Shown here: in pieces, positions 54,646 through 63,720 of the stretch
Layout: each line of letters opens with the position of its first letter
Numbering within the stretch: position 1 is the stretch's first letter
Assembly (NCBI GenBank): GCA_019637295.1
Contig: JAHBVX010000002.1
Coordinates: 1,047,162-1,111,161 of the forward strand
Length of the DNA stretch: 64,000 nucleotides
Direction of reading: 5' to 3'
Source: Polyangiaceae bacterium
Lineage (GTDB): Bacteria > Myxococcota_A > Polyangia > Polyangiales > Polyangiaceae
The notes under the pieces: generated by a model
Database searches by the model: none
Told to the model about the DNA's origin: nothing
Seen by the model: the letters and a program-made list of their open reading frames with translations, nothing else
Translations under genes and position numbers: made by a program

Positions 54646-57600
54646 GCTGCCCCCTGCGGCTCTGCAGCATCGCCGCCGATGTCTGCGGCCGGCTCTTGAC
54701 CGCCATCGCTCGGCGGTGCGGGCTCCTCCTTGCGGTAAACGAAGGCGTAGACGGTGGGCAGGACGAACAGGGTCAAGAAGGTCGCGCTGACGAGGCCGCC
54801 GATCACCACGGTGGCGAGCGGCCGCTGGACCTCCGCGCCCGCGCTGGACGAGAGCGCCATGGGGATGAAGCCGAGCGCCGCGACGGTCGCAGTCATCACG
54901 ACGGCGCGCAACCGAGACTCGGCGCCCTCGCGCGCCGCTTCGAGCGGTGACCTCCCTTGCTCCCGTAGCTTCTTGACGGTCGTGAGGAGCACGACGCCGT
55001 TGAGCACCGCGATGCCGAAGAGCGCGATGAACCCAATCGCCGCGCTGATGGAGAACGGCATGCCCCGCACAGCCAGCAGGAACACACCGCCCACCGCGGC
55101 GAACGGCACGTTCAGATAGATGAGCAGTGCCGGCTTGAGCTGCCCGAACGCCATGTAGAGAAGAATGAAGATGAGCCCGAGCGCGACGGGCACGGCGACC
55201 GCGAGCCGCTCCGACGCGGCGCTGAGGTTCTCGAACTGACCACCCCATTGCACGACGTAGCCAGGCGGCATCTGCACCTGGTCGCGTACGCGCGTCTGCG
55301 CCTCGCTCACAAACGAGGCGAGGTCACGGCCGCGCACGTTGGCTTCGACGTTCGTGCGGCGACGGACCGCCTCGCGGCTCACACTCGCCGGCGAGTCCAC
55401 GACCTGGATGCTCGCAATCTGGCCCAGCGGCACCAGCGGACCGCTCTGGCCGCTCACCGGGAGGTTCCGCACCTGGTCGATGTCGTCGCGCAGGCCCGAC
55501 GGCACGCGCACCTGGAGCCGGAAGCGACGCTCGCCTTCGTAGACCTCGCCGACGTTGCGACCGCCGAGCGCCTCGATGGCGTCGAGTGCGTCGCGCACCG
55601 AGATCCCGTAACGCGACGCTGCGGCCCTATCGACGGTCACCTCGAGGGTTGGGAGCCCGGCGAGTTGCTCTCCCCGCACATCGGACGCGCCCGGGATGGC
55701 GCGGACGACGCCTTGCACCTGCAAGCTCAGCCGCTCGAGCGTCGCGAGGTCGTCGCCGTAGATCGTGATCGCCACGTCCGAGCGCGTGCCGCTGATCAGC
55801 TCGGCCATGCGCAGCTCGATGGGCTGCGAGAAGGAGAAGCCGAGCCCGGGCAGCGCCTCGGCGAAGCGCGCGGACATCCGCTGAATGAGCTCCTCGCGTG
55901 TGTGAGCGGTGGTCCACTCGTCCTGCGGCTTCAAGATGACGATGCAGTCCGACAACTCCACGCCCATGGGGTCGGTCGCAATCTCGGCGCGCCCCGTCTT
56001 CGAGACCACGGTCACGACCTCCGGGAACTCACGGATGACCCGCTCGAAGCGCGTCGAGCCCTGCACGCTCTCCTCGAGGGAAACGCTGGGCAGCCTCAGA
56101 ATCTGAATAGCGATGGCGCCCTCATCGAGACGCGGGACGAACTCGGCCCCCATGCGCGAGGCCACCACGCCGCTCGCGACCAGCAGGACGAGCGATACTG
56201 CGATGACCTTCTTCGGGGCCTTCATGAGCGGAGCCAGCAGACGCGGATACACGCGGTGGAGCAGGCGCACGATGAAGGGCTCCTTTTCCTCGGTGTGCTG
56301 ACGAAGAAACGTGGCCACCAGCACCGGCACGAAGGTCAGCGAGGCGACGAACGCACCGAGCAGCGCGAACAGCACCGTGATGGCCATCGGCTTGAACATC
56401 TTCCCCTCGATGCCCGCGAGGGTGAGGATCGGGATGTAGACGATGACGATGATCGCCTCGCCGAAGAGCGCCGCCTTGCGCACGTCGAGCGTGGAGTTGA
56501 GCACCACGTCGGCCGCCTCGTTGTACGTCATCGGGCGCTTCTGCCCGCGTGCTGCGGCCGCCAAGTGAACGACGGCGTTCTCTACGACGATGATGGAACC
56601 GTCGACGACGATGCCGAAGTCGATGGCTCCGAGGCTCATGAGGTTGCCCGAGAGCCCGAGGGCCTTCATTGCGGTGAAGGCGACCAGCATCGCGAACGGG
56701 ATGGCTGCGGCGACGATAAGCCCGCCACGAATGCTGCCAAGCAACAGGAACAGCACCGCGATGACGAAGAGCGCGCCTTCCGCGAGGTTTTTTCCGACCG
56801 TGTGGATGGTCCGGTTCACGAGGTCAGAGCGGTCGTAGAAGACGTCGATGCGCACTCCGGGAGGCAGTGAAGGAGAGATCTGCGTGATCTTCGCCTTGAC
56901 GCTCTCGACCACCTCGCGGCCGTTGGCTCCGACGAGCATCATCACGATGCCGGTCACCACCTCGCCACGTCCGTCGCGCGTGACCGCGCCCTGGCGAATG
57001 AGCGGCGCCAGGTGAACACGAGCGACGTCGCGGACGCGCACGGGGACGCCGTCCTCGCGCGTCTCGATCAGCACGTCGCCGATCTCGTCGAGGCTCTGGA
57101 TGCGACCCTCGCCCCTCACGAGGAGCTGCTCGCCGGAGCGAACGAGGTAGCCGCCGCCCGCCGTAGCGTTGTTGCGTTCGATCGCCTCGAAGAGGTCATT
57201 GAGCGAGACGTTCAGCGCGCGAAGCCGGTCCGGGAGAACCTCGACCTCGTAGGTCTTCAGCTCGCCGCCGAACGAGTTGACCTCAACGACCCCGGGCACG
57301 GAGCGCAGCTCGTAGGCCACGAACCAGTCGAGCACAGAGCGCAGCTCCATCGGCGAATAGCACTGCTCAGTGTCGGGCTGTCCAGCGGCGCACATGTTGT
57401 CGGCGCGCACCTCGAACTGAAAGATCTCTCCGAGGCCCGAGCTGAGCGGGCCGAGCTCTGGCGAAGCACCAGCGGGAAGACGCTCGCGCGCCTGAACGAG
57501 CCGCTCGGAGATGAGCTGCCGCGCGCGAAGGAGATCGGTGCCCTCCTCGAACACGATCGTCACCGCAGAGAGCCCGAAGCGCGACACGCTGCGGATCTCC

Positions 57601-57836
57601 TCGACGCCGGGGAGACCGCTCATCGAAGCCTCGACCGGGAACGTGATGGTGCGCTCGACGTCGACCGGACCGAGCGCCGGCACATTTGTCAGCACCTGCA
57701 CCTGGACGTTGGTGATGTCGGGGACCGCGTCGATGGGCAGCTGCTGCGCGCTGCGCACGCCCACCGCCGCGACGATGACGACGAAGGCGAAGACGAGGAG
57801 GCGCCACTTTAGGCAAAGTTCGAGAAGCTTCTTCAT
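54642..57836 (-). CDS. czcA: CzcA-family RND metal efflux pump
   Basis: 1064 residues, the normal RND length. It has the first helix and the start PIDAVPDITNVQVQV, 12 membrane helices in two halves, and the proton-relay region in helix 4 (GAIDFGIVVDGSIIVVENAV), where the DFGxxxDG-type motif marks divalent-cation (HME) RND pumps. It exports Co/Zn/Cd from periplasm or cytoplasm through CzcC with proton counterflow. It follows czcB by 10 bp and overlaps the ATPase gene. Confidence 0.93.
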   Translation of the reverse strand: MKKLLELCLKWRLLVFAFVVIVAAVGVRSAQQLPIDAVPDITNVQVQVLTNVPALGPVDVERTITFPVEASMSGLPGVEEIRSVSRFGLSAVTIVFEEGTDLLRARQLISERLVQARERLPAGASPELGPLSSGLGEIFQFEVRADNMCAAGQPDTEQCYSPMELRSVLDWFVAYELRSVPGVVEVNSFGGELKTYEVEVLPDRLRALNVSLNDLFEAIERNNATAGGGYLVRSGEQLLVRGEGRIQSLDEIGDVLIETREDGVPVRVRDVARVHLAPLIRQGAVTRDGRGEVVTGIVMMLVGANGREVVESVKAKITQISPSLPPGVRIDVFYDRSDLVNRTIHTVGKNLAEGALFVIAVLFLLLGSIRGGLIVAAAIPFAMLVAFTAMKALGLSGNLMSLGAIDFGIVVDGSIIVVENAVVHLAAAARGQKRPMTYNEAADVVLNSTLDVRKAALFGEAIIVIVYIPILTLAGIEGKMFKPMAITVLFALLGAFVASLTFVPVLVATFLRQHTEEKEPFIVRLLHRVYPRLLAPLMKAPKKVIAVSLVLLVASGVVASRMGAEFVPRLDEGAIAIQILRLPSVSLEESVQGSTRFERVIREFPEVVTVVSKTGRAEIATDPMGVELSDCIVILKPQDEWTTAHTREELIQRMSARFAEALPGLGFSFSQPIELRMAELISGTRSDVAITIYGDDLATLERLSLQVQGVVRAIPGASDVRGEQLAGLPTLEVTVDRAAASRYGISVRDALDAIEALGGRNVGEVYEGERRFRLQVRVPSGLRDDIDQVRNLPVSGQSGPLVPLGQIASIQVVDSPASVSREAVRRRTNVEANVRGRDLASFVSEAQTRVRDQVQMPPGYVVQWGGQFENLSAASERLAVAVPVALGLIFILLYMAFGQLKPALLIYLNVPFAAVGGVFLLAVRGMPFSISAAIGFIALFGIAVLNGVVLLTTVKKLREQGRSPLEAAREGAESRLRAVVMTATVAALGFIPMALSSSAGAEVQRPLATVVIGGLVSATFLTLFVLPTVYAFVYRKEEPAPPSDGGQEPAADIGGDAAEPQGAA

Positions 57837-57846
57837 GGCGAGTCCC

Positions 57847-59034
57847 TCAGTGCTCGTGGCCTTCGGAGAGCTCGCCGCTGCGTAGAGCGCTCTTCAGTGT
57901 GAACGCGCCGCTCACGCACAGACGTGCACCTTCTTCGAGCCCCGAGCGGACCTCGAAGAAGCCACCTGCGCGACGGCCAAGCGCGACGGGCTGCGGCCGA
58001 AAGCTGTTCGGCTCGTCGGCGGGGACGAACACGACCGTCTGGCCGTCGAGCGTCGCCACCGCGTCGGCCGGGACGACGAGCACGCGCTCATCTGCGCTCC
58101 CGCCGACCAGCTCGATGCTCCCAAAGAGACCGCTGCGGAGACGAGCGTCGGGAGCCTGGAGCGTCACGCGAACGGGAAGCGAGCGAGTGCGCTCGTCGAG
58201 CGCGGGCGCGACGTACGTGATGGTGCCGGGCATGGCGACATCGGGAAACGCATGGAGGCGAACGACGGCGGCCGAGCCCGCGTGGACGCGAGCCAGCTCG
58301 AGCTCCGGGACGTTGCCGCGCACCCAGACCTTCGTCGGGTCGGTGATGATGAACGCGGGCTGGTCCGGCGTTGCGGTCTCCCCAAGCGTCCCGTGCACTG
58401 CGACCACCACGCCTTCGATGGGAGCCGTGAGGGCGAGTTCTCCGGCGCTTCCAGAACCGAACACCGAGAGCTGACGCCGTACGCCTTCGACCTCCGCGCG
58501 CAGCTCGCCGACCTGCGCCTCCGCGTCAATGAGCGAGCGTTGAGCGCCGATGCCCTCCGTCGCTAGCTGCTGTTGCCGCCGGAGGGTGGACTCGGCCGCG
58601 GCGAGTCTCGCGCGGGCCTGGTCAAGGCGCGATCGAGCCGCCGACACGTCGCTCGACGCGACGACGCCGAGGAGTTGGCCGCGTCGCACGCGGTCGCCGA
58701 GCGCCACCGAGACGCGGGTGATGCGGCCGGGCACCAGCGGTCCGACGTGAGCCGTGCTGCTCGGTTCGAACTGAACCTCAGCCGGGATGGCCACGCCTCC
58801 GGTGAGTGCTCGTCGTTCAGCGGCGGCGACGCGGATGCCCGCGCGCTCGAGCGCCTCGGCCGAGAGATGCACCTCGTTCTCATGCTCGCCTTCACGAGGG
58901 CCAGCCTCGTCGGCGTGGCCGCCCTCTTCGGAGTGCCCACCTTCCTCGGCGTGACCGCCGGTGCTGCTGCCGCCCTTGTTGCAGGCCGAGGTCAGCAGGG
59001 CGAGTAGGAAGGAAGTCAGAAGCATGCGGTTCAT
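57847..59034 (-). CDS. czcB: CzcB-like periplasmic adaptor lipoprotein
   Basis: 395 residues. Lipobox TSAC at Cys18, then a His/Glu-rich segment (HAEEGGHSEEGGHADEAGPREGEHENEVH) that can bind metal. The adaptor core shows the lipoyl-like motif and a long hairpin coiled coil (SRLDQARARLAAAESTLRRQQQLATEG), then the barrel region. It links CzcA to CzcC. Start overlaps the czcC stop by four bases. The C-terminus again ends in His (EGHEH). Confidence 0.92.
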   Translation of the reverse strand: MNRMLLTSFLLALLTSACNKGGSSTGGHAEEGGHSEEGGHADEAGPREGEHENEVHLSAEALERAGIRVAAAERRALTGGVAIPAEVQFEPSSTAHVGPLVPGRITRVSVALGDRVRRGQLLGVVASSDVSAARSRLDQARARLAAAESTLRRQQQLATEGIGAQRSLIDAEAQVGELRAEVEGVRRQLSVFGSGSAGELALTAPIEGVVVAVHGTLGETATPDQPAFIITDPTKVWVRGNVPELELARVHAGSAAVVRLHAFPDVAMPGTITYVAPALDERTRSLPVRVTLQAPDARLRSGLFGSIELVGGSADERVLVVPADAVATLDGQTVVFVPADEPNSFRPQPVALGRRAGGFFEVRSGLEEGARLCVSGAFTLKSALRSGELSEGHEH

Positions 59035-60470
59035 GGGGTGCTCTCCTCGTGATGGTCATCGCGCCAAAGGTCGACGCCGACGACCCGCTCGAGTCCGGCC
59101 AACGCGACGAAGTAGTCTTGCTGCGCGCCGAGCGCGTCGCTCTGGATACGCAGGAAGCGCTCGCGCCCAGTGGAGAGCGCGAGGATGTCGATCTCGCCGA
59201 GCTCGAAGGAGCGGCGCAGCAGCGTGAGGTTCTCCTCGAAGCGCGGGAGGATCTCCGTGCCGTAGGCGCGCGTGCGAGCGGCGGCCGCAACAACCTCGCT
59301 GCGCGCTTCGGCGATCTGGCCGTCGAGCAAGCGTCGCGAGGCATCCAGCTCGGCCTCCGCGACCGTCACGTCCGCGCGCGCTCGTGCACGCTCGCCTTGA
59401 TTCAGCTGGAAGCTCGGGATGGGGATCGAGACGACACCCATCACGATGTCGTAGGCGCCCTCGCTCGTCGGATTGCCTTCGCGTCGGTACTGCACTCCGA
59501 GCGAGGGGCGCGGCCACGCCTCGCGATCGGCGAGCGTCGAGCGCGCCTCGGCCTCTCGGATCCGCGCAGCACCGGCGCGGAGGCTTGGGAGGCGCTCGCG
59601 AGCGACCGCGATGAGGCGTTCGAGCGGCGGCGGGTCTCGGGGGCTGTCGACGGCCCCGGCCGGCATCGGTGGCGTCGCGACCGGCCAGCCGGAGAGCTGC
59701 GCGAGGCGGATGCGCGACACGAGGAACGCCTGCTGCGCGGCGACCAACACTTGCTGCGCCTGCGCCACCTCGGCTTGTGCCAGTCGAAGCGCGAGGGGAG
59801 CAACCTCGCCCGCAGCGATTTGACGCTCGACGACGCGCAGCACCTCCTGCTGGAAGGTCACGACTCGCTCCGCGAGGCGCATGCGTTCTTGTTCGACGAG
59901 GGCGCGGTGAAAGGCTGCGTGCACGTCGCAGTGCACGGCCCAGCGGATCTGCTCGATCTCGGCATCGGTGAGGTCCCGAAGGCGATCGGCTGCATCGATT
60001 CGAAGACCTCGCTCGCCACCGATCTGGATCTGCTGCATCAGCGTCACGTCGACGTCGACGCCCGTTCCGGCGATGCCGAAGCGGGGCCCGGCAGCGACCG
60101 ACACCTCCGGGTTCGTGGGCAACAGGATCGAAGCGGCCACGCGGGCTGCTTCCGCACGCGAGCGCGTGCTTCGGGCGACGGAGAGAATCGGCGAATTTTG
60201 GTCAGCGAACGCCAACATGCCGCCGAGTGAGACCTCGTTCCCAGCGGACGGGTCGGGCACGGGATCGCTGTGCTCGGCGTGACCGAGGTCCGCACCACCG
60301 TCAGCAGGACCGCGGAGATGAGGCGGCGGTGCCTCCCGAGCATCGAGGGCACTTCTCGTCGGAGCTGCGTGCGCGCATGCGCCGACGAGCAGCGAAAGAG
60401 CCGCGACGACCGCGCTGTTACTATGCGCAATAGTAGTTGAGGACAAGCGTGTGCGGTGCGTTCGAGTCAT
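59031..60470 (-). CDS. czcC: CzcC-like outer-membrane channel (TolC family)
   Basis: 479 residues from the ATG at 60470, 10 bases after the blaR1-like stop. A signal peptide with lipobox VGAC (about residue 32) suggests a lipidated outer-membrane factor. The body has two long helical repeats of the TolC type (LAERVVTFQQEVLRVVERQIAAGEVAPLALRLAQAEVAQAQQ). It forms the exit duct for CzcBA. A BlaI-type operator lies within the first codons, so a separate promoter with a later start (for example a TTG at 60446) is possible. Confidence 0.85.
   Translation of the reverse strand: MTRTHRTRLSSTTIAHSNSAVVAALSLLVGACAHAAPTRSALDAREAPPPHLRGPADGGADLGHAEHSDPVPDPSAGNEVSLGGMLAFADQNSPILSVARSTRSRAEAARVAASILLPTNPEVSVAAGPRFGIAGTGVDVDVTLMQQIQIGGERGLRIDAADRLRDLTDAEIEQIRWAVHCDVHAAFHRALVEQERMRLAERVVTFQQEVLRVVERQIAAGEVAPLALRLAQAEVAQAQQVLVAAQQAFLVSRIRLAQLSGWPVATPPMPAGAVDSPRDPPPLERLIAVARERLPSLRAGAARIREAEARSTLADREAWPRPSLGVQYRREGNPTSEGAYDIVMGVVSIPIPSFQLNQGERARARADVTVAEAELDASRRLLDGQIAEARSEVVAAAARTRAYGTEILPRFEENLTLLRRSFELGEIDILALSTGRERFLRIQSDALGAQQDYFVALAGLERVVGVDLWRDDHHEESTP
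60418..60436. promoter_or_regulatory. BlaI-type operator, copy 2 (at the start of czcC)
   Basis: Minus-strand reading CTACTATTGCGCATAGTAA: an inverted repeat TACTAT-N5-ATAGTA. It aligns base for base with the site in front of blaI (14 of 19 identical). It lies inside the first codons of czcC as annotated. Confidence 0.65.
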
Positions 60471-60478
60471 CGAGATCC

Positions 60479-61501
60479 TCAGCGCCAGAAGTAGGTGAGC
60501 GCGTGCTCCGCGCCCGTGTGAAGCGCATCGAGCGCCGCCGTGCCGGTCTGGTGCGGCAGGAGCAGCGCGATGAGCAGGAGTACGAACGCCACCGGAAAGG
60601 CCGAGGGACCCTGGTGACAACAGCGGGCGGGAGCGCGCTCGGAGAAGGCGAGCAGCATCCCGATGCGGAACTTGAGGACTGCGGTGTCGCGCGCGCCGAG
60701 CGCGACGACCTCGCGAGCACCGGGCCGGGCCGCTCTCACGATGGCGTCCGCGAGCGGCAGCGGAGCCGCACCCAGGATGACGGCTTCACGATCGCAGTGG
60801 GCCTCGCGCGCGGCCTGCCATCGGACAGCGTGCGGCTCGAGCAAGAACCGCCCGAACGGGTTCACGGCGAGCGCGAGCTGAAGGATCAGATAGCGGAGCG
60901 GATCGAGCGCGCGGACATGCTCGGCTTCGTGCCCGAGCGCGCTCGCGAGCATCTCGTCGGAAAGGCGTGCGGCAAACGCCGTCCCGACGAAGACGCGCGG
61001 CCTCAAGAGGCCTTGGGTGCCGAGGGCGAAGCCATCGTCGTCGGTGACGACGACACGATCACGAAGACTCGCGAGCACGGGATCGCTCGAAGTGATGCGA
61101 GCGACACGTCGCAGGAGCGTGCGCGCGGCGTCGGTCGAAGAGATTCGTAAACCTCGATGCTTTCGCATTACGCCGATGGACGAAGCGACAACGACAACCG
61201 CCAGCATGAGCGCAAAGAAGCCCGGCTCGAAGCACAGCTCAGCCGTGTCGTGATCGAACAAGCACGCGAGCGCGGACTTCGCGGTCTCGGCCTGATGCAG
61301 ACCCGCCGAAAGCAGCCAGGCGATGGGGAGTACGCTCGAGCCGGTCAGGAGCACGTAGCGCAGGTTGAGACCGTGAAGCGGCCCTCCCACCTCGTCGCGC
61401 TCGAGCATCACAAGACCCGCCTTCGCCAGCAACGCGAACGCGGGGAGCACGATGAGCACGACGAACGCCGTGCCGAGCAGCGGGAAGGTCGCCTCGATCA
61501 C
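60479..61501 (-). CDS. BlaR1/MecR1-like M56 membrane peptidase
   Basis: 340 residues, start overlapping the blaI stop (ATGA). Four membrane segments, and the gluzincin motif LGHEAEHVRALDPLRY in the cytoplasmic loop with the third ligand in REAHCDREAV. This is the M56 protease domain that cuts BlaI. Unlike BlaR1 it has no penicillin-binding sensor domain. A loop between the second and third helices has HQAETAKSALACLFDHDTAELCF, rich in Cys, His and Asp; it may sense metal. The last helix precedes a short tail. Confidence 0.85.
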   Translation of the reverse strand: MIEATFPLLGTAFVVLIVLPAFALLAKAGLVMLERDEVGGPLHGLNLRYVLLTGSSVLPIAWLLSAGLHQAETAKSALACLFDHDTAELCFEPGFFALMLAVVVVASSIGVMRKHRGLRISSTDAARTLLRRVARITSSDPVLASLRDRVVVTDDDGFALGTQGLLRPRVFVGTAFAARLSDEMLASALGHEAEHVRALDPLRYLILQLALAVNPFGRFLLEPHAVRWQAAREAHCDREAVILGAAPLPLADAIVRAARPGAREVVALGARDTAVLKFRIGMLLAFSERAPARCCHQGPSAFPVAFVLLLIALLLPHQTGTAALDALHTGAEHALTYFWR

Positions 61502-61914
61502 GTGTCGAGTTCCTCTCGTCGCTTCTGGATGAGCGCCTCGAGGTCGTCGAGCTCGCCTGCCGAGGCCTCGGAGACCTTCTCCGCGAGCATGACCATCGCT
61601 TGGTGGCCGCCGACCGCTTCGTCCAATACCTCACGCGCGGTAGACTCCATGAACTCCTCGCGCGTGAGCTTCGGGGAATAGAGGTAACGCTTGCCGTCGC
61701 GCTCGCGCTCGAGGATCCCCTTCTCGTAGAGCCGCGTCACGGTCGTCATCACCGTCGTATAGGCGATGTCCCGCTGCTTCTCGAGGATGGCAAGCACGTC
61801 GCCGACCGCGAAGGACGAGAGGTGCTTGCCCCAAACCACGTCCATGATGGTCGCCTCGAGGTCGTGAAGACGGATTTCGAGGCCCTTCTTCCCTGAGCGA
61901 AGGCGGAACGTCAC
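61498..61914 (-). CDS. BlaI/MecI-family repressor of the metal operon
   Basis: 138 residues. Winged helix: LHDLEATIMDVVWGKHLSSFAVGDVLAILEKQRDIAYTTVMTTVTRLYEKGILERERDGKRYLYSP, with the dimer helices after it. It has no cysteine at all, so unlike CopY it cannot bind metal through a Cys motif. Release is therefore expected by M56 cleavage of the linker near the SPKL region. It is the first gene of the efflux operon and has an operator 27 bases upstream. Confidence 0.9.
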   Translation of the reverse strand: MTFRLRSGKKGLEIRLHDLEATIMDVVWGKHLSSFAVGDVLAILEKQRDIAYTTVMTTVTRLYEKGILERERDGKRYLYSPKLTREEFMESTAREVLDEAVGGHQAMVMLAEKVSEASAGELDDLEALIQKRREELDT

Positions 61915-61940
61915 GGCTGGCTCCTCCGGTGGCTTCTCAT

Positions 61941-61959
61941 CTACTAACCGCTATAGTAG
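61941..61959. promoter_or_regulatory. BlaI-type operator, copy 1 (between blaI and the CDF gene)
   Basis: CTACTAACCGCTATAGTAG (plus strand): perfect 6-bp arms CTACTA / TAGTAG with a 7-base centre. It sits 27 bp upstream of blaI and 54 bp upstream of the divergent CDF gene, so BlaI bound here could silence both directions. Confidence 0.75.
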
Positions 61960-62012
61960 TTGCAGCCCTGGCCGATGTCGAGTGCGACTCATCGCGGCCG
62001 AATCGGAGCACC

Positions 62013-62690
62013 ATGGAGACCACCGCCCCAGCCACATCCTGCGGATGTCATACGGCCTGCGCTGCATCAGCCCCGGATCTCCGGCCGGAGTCGGTGAACC
62101 GCGCCCTGCGCCTCGAGTACCTCACCGTCGGTTGGAACGTCGTCGAGGGGATCGTCGCGGTGACGGCGGCGCTCATCGCGGGCAGCGTGGCGATCCTCGG
62201 CTTCGGCATCGACAGCTTCGTGGAGTGCGCCTCGGCGCTCGTGATGATCTGGCGCCTGCGCGCAGAGCGCGACCACCGGATGAGCGGCGAGCGTCTCGAG
62301 GCCATCGAGCACCGCGCGCGCCGGCTCGTCGCCGGCTCTCTCTTCCTGCTCGCCGCGTACATCACGTTCGACGCCGCACAGACCCTGTGGACCGGCGACA
62401 AGCCAGCGTTCAGCCCCGTGGGTGTGGTGCTCCTCTCACTGTCCATCGCCGTGATGCTCTGGCTCGCTCGCGCGAAGCGTCGGCTCGCTCACGAGCTCGG
62501 GAGCGAAGCCCTCGAGGCCGACGCGTTCCAGACGACCGCGTGCTGGTGGCTGTCCGTTGCCGCCCTCGTCGGCGTAGGGCTCAACGGCCTGCTCGGGTGG
62601 TGGTGGGCGGACCCAGTCGCCGCGCTCGTGATCGCTGCCCTCGTCGTGCGCGAAGGGCGGGAGGCGTGGAACGGCAAGGCTTGTTGCTAA
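62013..62690 (+). CDS. Cation diffusion facilitator family transporter
   Basis: 225 residues from the ATG at 62013. About five or six membrane helices; the family signature region is YLTVGWNVVEGIVAVTAALIAGSVAILGFGIDSFVECASALVMIW, with the metal-site Asp in GIDSFVE. CDF proteins exchange Zn/Fe/Co/Cd for protons. The N-terminus has CGCHTACAAS, a possible metal-binding patch, and the end has KACC. It lacks the long C-terminal cytoplasmic domain. Divergent from blaI with a shared operator. Confidence 0.85.
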   Translation: METTAPATSCGCHTACAASAPDLRPESVNRALRLEYLTVGWNVVEGIVAVTAALIAGSVAILGFGIDSFVECASALVMIWRLRAERDHRMSGERLEAIEHRARRLVAGSLFLLAAYITFDAAQTLWTGDKPAFSPVGVVLLSLSIAVMLWLARAKRRLAHELGSEALEADAFQTTACWWLSVAALVGVGLNGLLGWWWADPVAALVIAALVVREGREAWNGKACC

Positions 62691-62720
62691 TGCCGGCGGT
62701 GTTCTAGCCCGGCGTTCAGC

Positions 62721-63020
62721 TCACCCGGCCAGCGACTTCAGGAGCGCCATCCCGCGCGCGGCTTCGTCGGGCGTCGCGTCGGCGAGCTCGAGGTACACGC
62801 GCCCGCTCTCGTTGAAGTCCTCGGTGTTCACGCACCAGCGCTCGCTCGCGGGCGTGGCCAGCTCGACGTTGGCGGCGAGCTTGTGGAGCGCGGCCTTCAC
62901 GACGCGGTAGCTGGTGCCCTTGGGGAAGCGGAGCGCGATCTGCGGCTCGGGCGTTCCGTAGCGGCTCTCGCCCTGGCTCACCGTCTTCGTCGCCTGCGTG
63001 TTCTTCGTCGTCGTGCTCAT
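62721..63020 (-). CDS. Small protein of unknown function A
   Basis: 99 residues from the ATG at 63018-63020. It reads PQIALRFPKGTSYRVVKAALHKLAANVELATP, then helix DATPDEAARGMALLKSLAG. Compact, with no signal or known motif. Upstream it shares a 30-base identical stretch with the second small gene at 63522, so both may be controlled together. Confidence 0.5.
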   Translation of the reverse strand: MSTTTKNTQATKTVSQGESRYGTPEPQIALRFPKGTSYRVVKAALHKLAANVELATPASERWCVNTEDFNESGRVYLELADATPDEAARGMALLKSLAG

Positions 63021-63052
63021 CGTCGTCCTCCGTGGCGCGTCGTGCGAAGTGC

Positions 63053-63082
63053 CCGTCGCGTGAGGACATACAGGCTTCCGTT
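63053..63082. repeat. 30-bp direct repeat, copy 1 (upstream of small gene A)
   Basis: Starts CCGTCGCGTGAGGACA and ends CTTCCGTT; 30 bases identical to 63558-63587. It lies 33 bases upstream of the small gene start, so it may be a promoter or a 5' leader element. The next 25 bases are also similar (AGCAAGGC). Confidence 0.8.
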
Positions 63083-63270
63083 TCGACCCATAGCAAGGCG
63101 GACGGATGTCGATTCTCGATGTTCTTTCAGGCACTTGGAGGCCGGGCGCCTACACGGCGATGGGCCGCGACGACGTTGCGCCCGGGCGCGCCCGTGGCCC
63201 TTCGCGCGGGGCACGACGCCGGGCTGCGTGACTCGGCCACGTGGGCCAACGTCGGCGCCCGTGGCGCACG

Positions 63271-63522
63271 TCAGAGTGCGACCACCGCGTAGCGCGAGCC
63301 GGGGTTCATCGCCTGGAGCTGGGCGCGGCGCTTCTCCGCGTCCTCGGCGGTGGCGAACGCGTCGTACTTCCAGTCGTTCCTGGTGGGCGCCATGCGGCTG
63401 ATCGAGCCGTCCTTGTTCACCGCCTTCACCATGAAGCGCGCGGTCGCGGCGGCCTGCTCCACGGAGCGCGTGGCGCGCGCGTCAGCGTAGGCGCGGAAGG
63501 CGGTGGTGCTCTTGATCTTCAT
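63271..63522 (-). CDS. Small protein of unknown function B
   Basis: 83 residues. Mostly helical: STTAFRAYADARATRSVEQAAATARFMVKAVNKDG, then a helix EDAEKRRAQLQAMNPGSRYAVVAL. The family is not recognised. It shares its upstream 30-mer with the neighbour but not the protein sequence. 250 bases without a gene separate the two. Confidence 0.5.
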   Translation of the reverse strand: MKIKSTTAFRAYADARATRSVEQAAATARFMVKAVNKDGSISRMAPTRNDWKYDAFATAEDAEKRRAQLQAMNPGSRYAVVAL

Positions 63523-63557
63523 CGTCGTCGTCCTCGCGTTCTGTACGGGCCCAGTGT

Positions 63558-63587
63558 CCGTCGCGTGAGGACATACAGGCTTCCGTT
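63558..63587. repeat. 30-bp direct repeat, copy 2 (upstream of small gene B)
   Basis: Identical over 30 bases to 63053-63082, at the same orientation and at nearly the same distance (36 bases) from a small-gene start. Confidence 0.8.
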
Positions 63588-63720
63588 CGCGCCCCCAGCA
63601 AGGCCGAACACGTTGATTTTGCGGGCGTATTCAGGTGCTTGGAATAGCCCCGAGGTTCCGCGCAGATGGGGCGTCGGACGCGGTTGCAAGCCTGCCGACG
63701 CCCCGCCGATTCCGCCGCGT

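Noticed and set aside
55248..56870. 540-residue plus-strand frame opposite czcA
   Set aside because: His/Arg/Asp-rich shadow; czcA motifs are clear on the other strand.
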